Positions 1 to 7,941 of a stretch of DNA of 64,000 nucleotides are shown here, piece after piece. Each line of letters opens with the position of its first letter. Positions within the stretch are counted from its first letter, which is position 1. The notes below the pieces were generated by a model. It did not search any database, was not told the DNA's origin, and was given only the letters and a program-made list of their open reading frames with translations. A program made the translations under genes and the position numbers. The DNA is from Bosea sp. (in: a-proteobacteria) (GTDB lineage Bacteria > Pseudomonadota > Alphaproteobacteria > Rhizobiales > Beijerinckiaceae): NCBI RefSeq assembly GCF_023953965.1, contig NZ_JAMLIX010000001.1:2790501-2854500 (forward strand), given 5' to 3'.

Positions 1-309
1 AGCGCCATCGAGCAGAAGCGGATGTCGCTGATGCAGCGCCTCGCCTCGGTCGGCTTCGGCCGCAAGGAGGAGGAGATGGCGGAGCCGCAGCTCCCGGTGC
101 GCCAGGCCCAGGCCCCCGCCGCGCCGCCGCTGCCGCAGGCCCCGGCGCCGAGCGCCGCCCATGCCGAATATATGCGCCGGCCGGTGCAGCAGCCGGCCTC
201 GCGCCCGGCGCAGGGTGGGCTCGACCCGCATGGCCGCGCTCAGCCCGCCCGCCCCAGCGAGGAGGATCATCTGGAGATTCCGGCCTTCCTGCGCCGCCAG
301 GCGAACTGA
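1..309 (+). CDS. ftsZ: Cell division protein FtsZ, C-terminal end (partial)
   Basis: This is the 3' end of a gene open at the left edge of the window; the frame is open from base 1. The visible part (about 102 residues) is the end of the GTPase domain region followed by a Pro/Ala/Gln-rich disordered linker. It ends in EIPAFLRRQAN, the conserved FtsZ C-terminal peptide that binds FtsA and other membrane tethers in alphaproteobacteria. FtsZ polymerises into the cytokinetic ring. lpxC follows downstream, the usual end of the dcw cluster. The identification rests on the tail peptide and the gene order, because the GTP-binding motifs lie outside the window. Confidence 0.9.
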   Translation, partial: SAIEQKRMSLMQRLASVGFGRKEEEMAEPQLPVRQAQAPAAPPLPQAPAPSAAHAEYMRRPVQQPASRPAQGGLDPHGRAQPARPSEEDHLEIPAFLRRQAN

Positions 310-342
310 CGCGCAAGGCGTCTCACGGCTTGCGTGACACGA

Positions 343-370
343 CCCGCCGCGGCCTTGCCGCGGTGGGTTT
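343..370 (+). terminator. Probable intrinsic terminator after ftsZ
   Basis: An inverted repeat CCCGCCGCGG / CCGCGGTGGG with a 5-nt loop is followed by a short T run, 33 nt after the ftsZ stop. The rest of the roughly 300-nt gap to lpxC shows an AT-richer stretch near 380-450, where the lpxC promoter probably lies, but I see no convincing -35/-10 pair. Confidence 0.5.
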
Positions 371-614
371 CCGTCGTTAGAAAATGTTTATCTTTCAGCG
401 CTTTATATGATCCGGTCCGCTCGACCGTCGCTGTAACACAGCGAAAGAAAGCGTGATTTTGAGAGGCGGCCCCGAAAGCTTATCTTGCGGCGCATCAGGA
501 CGACAGCGTCGCCGGGTCCGTTCCGGAGTCGCCCTTGCTAAAGACATCGCCGGCCGGCCGCCTCTGCCCCCGCAGACGAAAACGCTGCCCCGGCGATCAG
601 GATTGGATAGCGGA

Positions 615-1562
615 ATGAATTTCGATCGGCAGACGACCTTGCGGGCAGCCGTCACCCTGACCGGTGTCGGCGTTCATTCCGGAGCTCCCGCCAGCATCTG
701 CCTGAAGCCTTCCAGCGCCAATTCCGGCGTGGTCTTCCTGCGCACCGGGCTCGCGGGCATGCCGCCCCAGCTCATCCACGCCAAGCACACCAAGGTCAGC
801 GCTACGGAGCTGTGCACCGTGATCGGCGAGCGCGGCGCGGCCTCGGTCTCGACGGTCGAGCATCTGATGTCGGCCTGCTCCGGCATGGGCCTCGACAATG
901 TGCTGGTCGAGATCGACGGCCCCGAGATGCCGATCATGGACGGCAGCGCGCGCGAGTTCGTCGCCGCGATCGAGGCGACGGGGATGACGACGCTTGCCGC
1001 GTCGCGCCGTTATCTCAAGGTTCTCCGGCCGGTCCGCATCGAGCAGGGCCGCGCCTTCGCCGAGCTTTCGCCCGCCGAGCAGGGCTTCAGCCTCGATGTC
1101 GAGATCGATTTCGACAGTGCCGTGATCGGCCGCCAGCGCAAGATCTTCGATCTCGACGCCCGCGCCTATGCCGGCGAGATCGCGAGAGCCCGCACCTTCG
1201 GCTTCATGCGCGACGTCGAGCAGCTCTGGAAGGCGGGCTTCGCCCAGGGCGCCTCGCTGGAGAACACCGTCGCCGTCGGCGAGGACAAGGTCATCAATCC
1301 CGAAGGGCTGCGCTACAGCGACGAGTTCGTGCGCCACAAGGTGCTCGACGCGATCGGTGATCTCGCGCTCGCCGGCTACCCGATCGTCGGCGCCTTCCGC
1401 TCCTATTGCGGCGGCCACCGGATGAACGTCAGCGTCCTCGAGACGCTTTTCGCCGACCGCGCGAATTTCGCGATCGTCGAATCGCAGCCGGTCTTCGCGG
1501 CGCCGCGCGCCGTGCAGATGGGCGCGGCCGCGCCGGCCGCCCTCGCGCCGGACCTGCACTGA
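615..1562 (+). CDS. lpxC: UDP-3-O-acyl-N-acetylglucosamine deacetylase
   Basis: The Zn-dependent committed step of lipid A synthesis: it deacetylates UDP-3-O-(3-hydroxyacyl)-GlcNAc in the cytoplasm. The protein has 315 aa, normal for the family. The zinc and catalytic residues are visible: His83 in VEHLMSA, His241 and Asp245 in RHKVLDAIGD, and His268 in GGHRMN, matching the family's H79/H238/D242/H265 spacing. The frame is open further upstream (from 453), but the homologous part begins at the ATG at 615 (MNFDRQTTL), so that start was chosen. It sits between ftsZ and bamD, as in many Rhizobiales. Confidence 0.95.
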   Translation: MNFDRQTTLRAAVTLTGVGVHSGAPASICLKPSSANSGVVFLRTGLAGMPPQLIHAKHTKVSATELCTVIGERGAASVSTVEHLMSACSGMGLDNVLVEIDGPEMPIMDGSAREFVAAIEATGMTTLAASRRYLKVLRPVRIEQGRAFAELSPAEQGFSLDVEIDFDSAVIGRQRKIFDLDARAYAGEIARARTFGFMRDVEQLWKAGFAQGASLENTVAVGEDKVINPEGLRYSDEFVRHKVLDAIGDLALAGYPIVGAFRSYCGGHRMNVSVLETLFADRANFAIVESQPVFAAPRAVQMGAAAPAALAPDLH

Positions 1563-1695
1563 AGCGCGAGAGGCGGCTTCGCCTTTCCTTCGCCGGTTTT
1601 TTGTCCGAGATGCCGCAGGGCGGCGCAAACGCGTCATAACCGATTTTCGGCAGTGGCGCGGGGGCGGCGTCTGAGGTAAGGCATGCTTCCTGCCG

Positions 1696-1798
1696 GAGCA
1701 TCGGGCCGAGAAGTGGAATCCACCTTTCGGACGAATCCGATGCTGAAACAAGGAGCTGGATCGCGCTTTGCTTCCGATAGGACGCATGGCGATCCGGC
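1696..1798. repeat. Interspersed palindromic repeat, family A, copy 1
   Basis: Nested inverted repeats: an outer pair AGCATCGG / CCGATGCT encloses an inner pair AAGTGGAATCCACCTTT. They are followed by a tail reading AACAAGGAGCTGGATC. The same layout recurs at 55297-55399 (with the tail) and at 14381-14467. It fills the gap between lpxC and bamD. No protein-coding content is supported. Confidence 0.75.
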
Positions 1799-1825
1799 AG
1801 GGACGATCGAAAGAGGACGGACGAC

Positions 1826-2749
1826 GTGAGCGTGACGCGGCAAAGCCTTCCGGCAATCCATCGTGGCCTCTCGCCGCGCAGGGGCCTCGCGCTCGCGCTC
1901 GGCGCCGCGATGCTGCTCGGCGGCTGCGACACGCTGTCCTCGATCAACCCCTTCGACAAGCCCGAGGTCTATACGCCGGACCTGACGCCGCCGACGCCGG
2001 CCGACAAGCTCTACAACGAAGGCCTCGCCCGCCTCCAGAACGGCGACAGCGAGGGCGCCGCGAAGAAATTCGAGGACATCGACAAGAGCGCGCCGTTCTC
2101 GCCCTATGCGCGCAGGGGCCTGTTGATGACGGCCTATACCAATTACCAGGCGTCGAAATGGGAAGAGGCGATCACCGCCTCGAAGCGCTTCATCGCCCAG
2201 AACCCGGCGAGCCCCGACGCTGCCTACGCGCATTACATCATGGCGATGTCCTATTACAACCAGATCCCGGACGCGACCCGCGACCAGGAGCGCACCGCCC
2301 AGGCGATCCAGGCGCTGGAGCAGCTCGTCGCCAATTACCCGAATTCGGAATATGTGATCGACGCCAGGGAGAAGCTCCTGGTGGCGCGCGACCAGCTCGC
2401 CGGCAAGGAGATGAATGTCGGGCGCTACTATCTGGAGAAGCGCAACTATACCGGCGCGGTGAACCGCTTCCGCGAGGTCATCATCAAGTACCAGACCACG
2501 CGCCATGTCGAGGAGGCGCTGATGCGCCTGACCGAAGCCTATATGGCGATGGGCATCACCAACGAGGCGCAGACGGCCGCCGCCGTGCTCGGGCACAATT
2601 TCCCCGACAGCCCCTGGTACAAGGACGCCTATGTCCTGCTGCAGAGCGGCGGGCTGGAGCCGCGCGAGGATCGCGGTTCCTATATCAGCCGCGCCTTCCA
2701 GGGCTTCTCGCGCACGGTCGGCGGTCTGGTCGGGCTCGGCCGTCTCTGA
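1826..2749 (+). CDS. bamD: Outer membrane assembly lipoprotein BamD
   Basis: The essential BAM-complex lipoprotein that, with BamA, inserts beta-barrel proteins into the outer membrane. The GTG start at 1826 has a GAGGAC Shine-Dalgarno upstream. Residues 1-33 are a lipoprotein signal peptide with lipobox LLGGC (lipidated Cys34). The rest consists of tetratricopeptide-like helices (for example ADKLYNEGLARLQNGD, then repeated Tyr/Ala-rich helical pairs), typical of BamD/ComL. At 307 aa it is somewhat longer than the E. coli protein because of N- and C-terminal extensions common in alphaproteobacteria. recN follows 58 nt downstream. Confidence 0.92.
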   Translation: MSVTRQSLPAIHRGLSPRRGLALALGAAMLLGGCDTLSSINPFDKPEVYTPDLTPPTPADKLYNEGLARLQNGDSEGAAKKFEDIDKSAPFSPYARRGLLMTAYTNYQASKWEEAITASKRFIAQNPASPDAAYAHYIMAMSYYNQIPDATRDQERTAQAIQALEQLVANYPNSEYVIDAREKLLVARDQLAGKEMNVGRYYLEKRNYTGAVNRFREVIIKYQTTRHVEEALMRLTEAYMAMGITNEAQTAAAVLGHNFPDSPWYKDAYVLLQSGGLEPREDRGSYISRAFQGFSRTVGGLVGLGRL

Positions 2750-2807
2750 CGAGGCATGCATGGGCGACGGGCGATCCTGCCGGCTCCGAAGACGGACTTG
2801 AGCGCCG

Positions 2808-4490
2808 ATGCTGGCGCAGCTCTCGATTCGCGACATCGTCCTGATCGACAGGCTCGATCTCGGCTTCCATGAGGGTCTGAGCGTCCTGACCGGCGAGACC
2901 GGCGCCGGCAAGTCGATCCTGCTCGACGGGTTCTCGCTCGCGCTCGGCGGCCGCGGCGACGGCTCTCTGGTGCGCCATGGCGAGGCGCAAGGGCAGGTCA
3001 GCGCCGTCTTCGACCTGCCGCTCACGCACCCGGCCCGCAAGCTCGCGCAGGCGCAGGAGATCGACACCGACGGCGACCTGATCCTGCGCCGCGTGCAATA
3101 TGCCGACGGGCGCACCCGCGCCTTCATCAACGACCAGCCGGTCTCGGTGCAGATCCTGCGGATGGTCGGGGCGGCGATCGTCGAGATCCACGGCCAGCAC
3201 GACGACCGCGCCTTGACCGATCCGGCCCTGCACCGCGCCATCCTCGACGGTTTCGGCGGGCTGGAGGCCGATGCCGAGGCAGTCGCCACGGCGAGCGAGA
3301 CGCTGAAGCGGGCGCGGCAGGCCCTGCAATCGCAGCGCCTGCGGGTCGAGGCGGCGCGCAAGGAAGCGGATTTCCTGCGCCATGCGGTGGAGGAGCTCGG
3401 CAAGCTTTCACCGCAGCCCGGCGAGGAGGACGAGCTCGCCGCTGCCCGCCAGGCGATGATGCAGGCGGAGAAGGTCGCGCGCGACCTCGCCGAAGCCTAT
3501 GAGGCCGTCGGCGGGCAAGCCTCTCCCGTCCCGACGCTCGCCGCCGTGCTGCGCCGGCTGGAGCGCCGGGCCGGACAGGCGCCCGAGCTGGTCGAGCCTT
3601 CGCTCGCCGCGCTCAACACCGCGATCATCGCGCTGGAAGAGTCCGGCGAGGCGCTCACTGCGGCGATGCGCGCGACCGAGCACGATCCGCATGCGCAGGA
3701 GCGCATCGAGGAGCGGCTGTTCGCGCTGAGGGCCGCCGGGCGCAAATACGACGTGCCGGTCGACGGGCTTGTCGTTCTGGCGGCGACGATGGAAAGCGAT
3801 CTCGCCGCGCTCGACGAGAGCGAATCGTCGCTGGTACGGCTGGAAGCCGAGCTCAGCGAGGCGGAAGCGGCTTATATCGCGCTGGCGCAGGCCCTGTCCG
3901 AGGCCCGCGGCAAGGCCGCGGCGCGGCTCGACGCGGCGGTGAAGGCAGAACTGCCGCCGCTCAAGCTGGAGCGGGCGCGCTTCATCACCCGCATCGAGAG
4001 CGATCAGGACCTGCGCGGGCCGGAAGGCTTCGACAGGGTCGAGTTCTGGGTCGAGACCAACCCCGGCACGCGGCCCGGCCCGATGATGAAGGTCGCCTCC
4101 GGCGGCGAGCTCTCGCGCTTCATGCTGGCGCTCAAGGTGGTGCTGGCCGAGCGCGGCTCGGCCCCGACGCTGGTCTTCGACGAGATCGACACCGGCGTCG
4201 GCGGCGCGGTGGCCGATGCGATCGGCGAGCGGCTGGCGCGGCTGGCCGAGCGCGTCCAGGTGATCTCGGTGACGCATGCGCCGCAGGTTGCGGCCAAGGC
4301 CGGGCAGCATTTCCTGATCGCCAAATCGGCGGGGGAGGGCGACGCCTCGCGCACCGTGACGCGGGTCATGGTGCTGGAGGACGAGGCGCGGCGCGAGGAG
4401 ATCGCGCGGATGCTGGCCGGCGCCTCGATCACCGAGGAGGCGCGCGCGGCGGCCGGGCGCCTGCTGGAGGCGGCGGGCTTGCGCGGCTGA
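2808..4490 (+). CDS. recN: DNA repair protein RecN
   Basis: An SMC-like ATPase acting in double-strand-break repair. It has 560 aa, the family's usual size. The Walker A motif GETGAGKS is at residues 29-36. A central coiled-coil region (about 160-370) is rich in Ala/Glu/Arg. The ABC-type signature GGELSRFMLALK and the Walker B/D-loop LVFDEIDTGVGG follow near 430-470, and then VTHAPQVAAKA. ATG start at 2808. It lies between bamD and a convergent hydrolase gene, and the bamD-recN-ligA order is the standard alphaproteobacterial one. I see no SOS box upstream. Confidence 0.95.
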   Translation: MLAQLSIRDIVLIDRLDLGFHEGLSVLTGETGAGKSILLDGFSLALGGRGDGSLVRHGEAQGQVSAVFDLPLTHPARKLAQAQEIDTDGDLILRRVQYADGRTRAFINDQPVSVQILRMVGAAIVEIHGQHDDRALTDPALHRAILDGFGGLEADAEAVATASETLKRARQALQSQRLRVEAARKEADFLRHAVEELGKLSPQPGEEDELAAARQAMMQAEKVARDLAEAYEAVGGQASPVPTLAAVLRRLERRAGQAPELVEPSLAALNTAIIALEESGEALTAAMRATEHDPHAQERIEERLFALRAAGRKYDVPVDGLVVLAATMESDLAALDESESSLVRLEAELSEAEAAYIALAQALSEARGKAAARLDAAVKAELPPLKLERARFITRIESDQDLRGPEGFDRVEFWVETNPGTRPGPMMKVASGGELSRFMLALKVVLAERGSAPTLVFDEIDTGVGGAVADAIGERLARLAERVQVISVTHAPQVAAKAGQHFLIAKSAGEGDASRTVTRVMVLEDEARREEIARMLAGASITEEARAAAGRLLEAAGLRG

Positions 4491-4536
4491 GGCCGCGCCC
4501 CGCGCTTTGCTGGATTTGGCGTGGTTCGGCGGCTGT

Positions 4537-5358
4537 CTACGCAGCGACCAGCTCGTAGCCCGCGCCCTTCCTGACCACGCGGCTGAAGCCCTCGACATGG
4601 CCGCCCGCGACGAGCCAGTTCTCCTGCGCGGAGCGCTCCAGGATGCCGCGCCGGGAGGCTCGCGCGGTCGCGGCGTCGAAATCATAGACGAGGCCGATAT
4701 CCGGGTCCGATGCCTGGAGATCGAAGAGATGCAGCGCGTCGCCCCAGAGCAGCAGGCTCTCGCCCTCGCCCGCGATCAGGTAGCCGCCATGGCCGAAGCT
4801 GTGGCCGGGCAGGGGGATCGCCGTGATGCCGGGCCGGGCCTCGTCCGCCGGGACGGAGCGGAGGCGGCCGGCATAGTGCTGCTTCAGCGCCGCCGCGATG
4901 GCGAAGCTGCCCTGCTTCTTCTCCGGTGTCCGCGCGCGGTTGGCCTCGTCGCCGTAGAAGCCGAGATCGGCCTCGGGCACGAGGATCCCGGCCCTGGGGA
5001 AACGGGGCCTGTCGCCGTCGAACAGGCCGAGCGCGTGATCGCCGTGCAGATGCGTGATCAGGACATGGGCGACGTCTTCGGGCGCTATCCCCGCAGCCGC
5101 CATCGCCGCCGGGGCATGGCCCATCGCCTCGCCCCAGGACGGGCCGGTGCCGGCATCGACCAGCGTGATTCCGCCCGGCCCCTTCAGCGCGAAGCAGTTG
5201 ACCACCATGCCGACATTCGGCTTGCCCCAGCGCGCGACCGCCTCGTCGCAGGCGGCCTCGCCATCGCTATGGATCAGCACGTCGAGCGGTGCCTCGAAGA
5301 AGCCGTCGCGCAGGATCACGACCTCGTAGGCGCCGATGCGGCGGGCATGCTGGATCAT
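4537..5358 (-). CDS. Metallo-beta-lactamase-fold hydrolase
   Basis: A 273-aa cytoplasmic protein with the MBL zinc motif HLHGDH at residues 103-108. The other expected elements are present: TLVDAGTG near 66-72, a later PGHSFGHGG His pair and LLWGDALH. This resembles the AHL lactonase/glyoxalase II-like group, but no single substrate can be assigned. It is encoded on the minus strand, convergent with recN (46-nt gap) and divergent from the RNA helicase, so it appears to be a single-gene unit inserted into the recN-ligA neighbourhood. Confidence 0.8.
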   Translation of the reverse strand: MIQHARRIGAYEVVILRDGFFEAPLDVLIHSDGEAACDEAVARWGKPNVGMVVNCFALKGPGGITLVDAGTGPSWGEAMGHAPAAMAAAGIAPEDVAHVLITHLHGDHALGLFDGDRPRFPRAGILVPEADLGFYGDEANRARTPEKKQGSFAIAAALKQHYAGRLRSVPADEARPGITAIPLPGHSFGHGGYLIAGEGESLLLWGDALHLFDLQASDPDIGLVYDFDAATARASRRGILERSAQENWLVAGGHVEGFSRVVRKGAGYELVAA

Positions 5359-5587
5359 GGGCTGTTCTCCGCTTTGGCATCAGCCTGAGACGCTAGTGGG
5401 GCCGCCACCGCGCCGGCAAGGCGCATTCGGCCCGGCTCGGCCCTGCGCGGGGCGCATTTCCTTTTGCTCCGCTTTGCTTTATGAGCCGCTCTCATCCGAT
5501 GGTGCAGCCTGCCCGTCAGTGCCGCCTCGATCCATCGCTCCTGCTTCAGCGCCGTTCCGCCACGCCGCAACCCCTAGGCCGACCTCC

Positions 5588-7582
5588 ATGTCCTTCTCCC
5601 TCACGAGCCCGCCGCTCGCGCGCGCGCTCGCCGATCGCAATTACGCCGAGCCGACCCCGGTGCAGAGCGCCGTCCTCGAGGACGCCGCGCGCGGGCGCGA
5701 CCTCCTGGTCTCCTCGCAGACCGGCTCCGGCAAGACCATCGCCTACGGACTGGCCATCGGCGAGACGCTGATGGGCGCGGCCGAGAAGCTTGCGCCCCCC
5801 GCCGCGCCGCTGGCGCTGATCATCGCGCCGACGCGCGAGCTCGCGCTCCAGGTCCAGCGCGAGCTCGCCTGGCTCTATGCCCAGACGGGCGCGCGGGTGA
5901 TCTCCTGCGTCGGTGGCATGGACCCGCGCCGCGAGGCGATGCTGCTCGACGAGGGCGCGCATATCGTCGTCGGCACGCCAGGGCGCCTGCGCGACCATAT
6001 CGAGCGCCGCCGCCTCGACGTTTCGGCGCTGAAGGCCGTCGTGCTCGACGAGGCCGACGAGATGCTCGATCTCGGCTTCCGCGACGATCTCGAATTCATC
6101 CTGAAGACGGCGCCCGAGAGCCGCCGCAGCCTGCTGTTCTCGGCGACCTTCCCGAAGGCGATCGTGCAGCTTGCGCAGAGCTACCAGCGCGACGCGCTGC
6201 GCATCGAGGTCCAGGCCACGACGCGCGGCCATGCCGACATCGCCTACAAGGCCGTCCGCGTCTTCCCGAAGGAGGCGGAGCTCGCGGTCGTCAACCTGCT
6301 GCGCTTCCATGATGCCGGGATCGCGCTGGTGTTCTGCAACACGCGCAACGCGGTGCGCCATCTCGAGGCGATCCTGCTGGAGCGCGGCTTCACCACCGTG
6401 GCGCTCTCGGGCGAGCTCGGCCAGAACGAGCGCAACGCCGCGCTCCAGGCGCTGCGCGACGGGCGGGCACGGGTCTGCGTCGCGACCGACGTCGCGGCGC
6501 GCGGCATCGACCTGCCGGGGCTCGACCTCGTCATCCATGCCGAGCTGCCGCACGACGCCGAGGTGATGCAGCACCGTTCGGGCCGCACCGGGCGCGCCGG
6601 CAAGAAGGGCACGAGCGTCATGCTGGTGCCGCCCTCGCGCCGGCGCAAGGCCGAGCGCCTGCTGATGGAGGGCAAGGTCGAGGCCGAATGGATCGGCCCG
6701 CCGACGCCCGAAGAGATCCGCGCGCTCGATCAGGAGCGGCTTCTGGCCGATCCGATGCTGAGCGGCGACGGGGCCGAGGACGACGCCGGCATGATCGAGG
6801 CGCTGATGGCCGGCCGCGAGGCGCGCGACATCGCCGCCGCGCTGGTCCGGCTCTACCGCGCCCGCCTGCCGGCAGCGGAGGAGGCGGGCGATCCGGGCTA
6901 CGGCCGCGACGAGCGCCGCCCGGCTCGTACGAACGAGGATTATGCCGTGAAGCGCCGCCCGTTCGGCGCGGGAGAGGATGGCGAGCGGCCGCGCAAGCCC
7001 GCGGGGCCGCGCGGGGACACGGTCTGGTTTAGGCTCGATATCGGCCGCAAGCAGGGCGCCGATCCGCGCCAGCTCCTGCCGATGCTGTGCCGGCGCGGCC
7101 GGATCACGCGCGACGAGGTCGGCGCGATCCGCATCTTCGACCGCGAGACCAAGGTCGAGATCGATGCCGATGTCGCCGAGCGCTTCCACGAAGCCGTCAG
7201 CGTGCCGGACCGCGACAGGATCGTGATCGAGCCGACGAGCGAGGCCGAGCGCCGTCCGGCCAAGTCCTTCGCCGAGAAAACGTCCTTCTCTGATAAGGCG
7301 GAACGCCCTGCCGCGCCGCGAAAAAGCTGGGGCGACGATCAGGCCGCCGGGGAGAGGCCGCCGCGCAAGCGCTTCCCGCCCCGGGACGGCGAGCCGCGAG
7401 CGGAGGAGCGCAAGCCCTATAGTGCGGAGGGCCGGCCCGAGCGCGATGCCGGCAAGCCCGGCGGCTTCAAGAAGCCGTTCGCTGGCAAGGGCAAGCCCTT
7501 CGCCGGCAAGCCTGCTGGAGCGCGCCCGGCCGGCGGCAAGCCCTTCGGCAAGGGCAAGCCGCGCGGCGGCAATCGTGGCTGA
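5588..7582 (+). CDS. DEAD-box ATP-dependent RNA helicase (DbpA-like C-terminus)
   Basis: A 664-aa RNA helicase. Visible motifs: the Q motif region EPTPVQSAVL, Walker A SQTGSGKT (43-50), PTREL, VLDEADEMLDLGF, SAT in LLFSATFP, and helicase domain 2 with DVAARGID and HRSGRTGRAG. A DbpA-type RNA-binding fold follows (TVWFRLDIG to about VEIDADVAERFHEAV), then a Lys/Gly/Pro-rich basic tail with repeated KPF/GK units. Likely roles are ribosome assembly or RNA decay. The frame is open from 5336, but the homologous part begins at the ATG at 5588. The second motif reads DEAD, so this is a true DEAD-box protein. Confidence 0.92.
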   Translation: MSFSLTSPPLARALADRNYAEPTPVQSAVLEDAARGRDLLVSSQTGSGKTIAYGLAIGETLMGAAEKLAPPAAPLALIIAPTRELALQVQRELAWLYAQTGARVISCVGGMDPRREAMLLDEGAHIVVGTPGRLRDHIERRRLDVSALKAVVLDEADEMLDLGFRDDLEFILKTAPESRRSLLFSATFPKAIVQLAQSYQRDALRIEVQATTRGHADIAYKAVRVFPKEAELAVVNLLRFHDAGIALVFCNTRNAVRHLEAILLERGFTTVALSGELGQNERNAALQALRDGRARVCVATDVAARGIDLPGLDLVIHAELPHDAEVMQHRSGRTGRAGKKGTSVMLVPPSRRRKAERLLMEGKVEAEWIGPPTPEEIRALDQERLLADPMLSGDGAEDDAGMIEALMAGREARDIAAALVRLYRARLPAAEEAGDPGYGRDERRPARTNEDYAVKRRPFGAGEDGERPRKPAGPRGDTVWFRLDIGRKQGADPRQLLPMLCRRGRITRDEVGAIRIFDRETKVEIDADVAERFHEAVSVPDRDRIVIEPTSEAERRPAKSFAEKTSFSDKAERPAAPRKSWGDDQAAGERPPRKRFPPRDGEPRAEERKPYSAEGRPERDAGKPGGFKKPFAGKGKPFAGKPAGARPAGGKPFGKGKPRGGNRG

Positions 7583-7607
7583 GGCTTTAGGGTTTATCCA
7601 AGGGCAT

Positions 7608-7704
7608 CGTCATTCCGGACAAGCGAAGATAGCCGCGCCGATCCGGAATCCATCGAAGGGCTTAAGCGCTCCATGATGGATTCCGGATCAAGCCCGGAAT
7701 GACG
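7608..7704. repeat. REP-like palindromic element, family B, copy 1 (compound)
   Basis: Two nested perfect inverted repeats: outer CGTCATTCCGG (7608-7618) / CCGGAATGACG (7694-7704), and inner GATCCGGAATCCATC (7640-7654) / GATGGATTCCGGATC (7675-7689). It lies just after the helicase gene, with no open gene inside. Related CATTCCGG/CATCCCGG palindromes occur at 24921-24972, 34306-34346 and 38182-38225. Confidence 0.8.
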
Positions 7705-7737
7705 GCGCGATTCCTTTGGATGGGCGGTTTACTTTCC

Positions 7738-7812
7738 TCAGCGCAGGCCGAGGAAGGAGAGGATGGCGAGCACGACCACGACGAGGCCGACGATATAAAT
7801 GATGTTGTTCAT
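7738..7812 (-). CDS. 24-residue single-span membrane protein
   Basis: A very short gene: ATG at 7812, stop at 7738-7740. The product starts MNNIIYIVGL, continues as an uninterrupted hydrophobic helix (VVVVLAILSFLGL) and ends in Arg, so it is one transmembrane span with almost nothing outside. A strong Shine-Dalgarno (AGGGGG on the minus strand) stands 6-8 nt before the ATG. I recall similar roughly 24-aa proteins in Rhizobiales genomes, but the function is not known to me. It is divergent from ligA and convergent with the helicase, behind the REP element. Confidence 0.65.
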   Translation of the reverse strand: MNNIIYIVGLVVVVLAILSFLGLR

Positions 7813-7941
7813 GAAAAGCCCCCTGACTGAACGGAGCCTTTAAGGCTCGATCTGGCAGGGGGTGAACCCGATTCGGGGTTCAAAGGTTCCCGTCGGTTCC
7901 TGCCCTTCCGCGTCGGCGCCATCTCGCCTAATGCTTCCTGC

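Noticed and set aside
453..614. 54-codon N-terminal extension of lpxC
   Set aside because: The extension is basic and unlike LpxC; the family begins at MNFDRQTTL (615).
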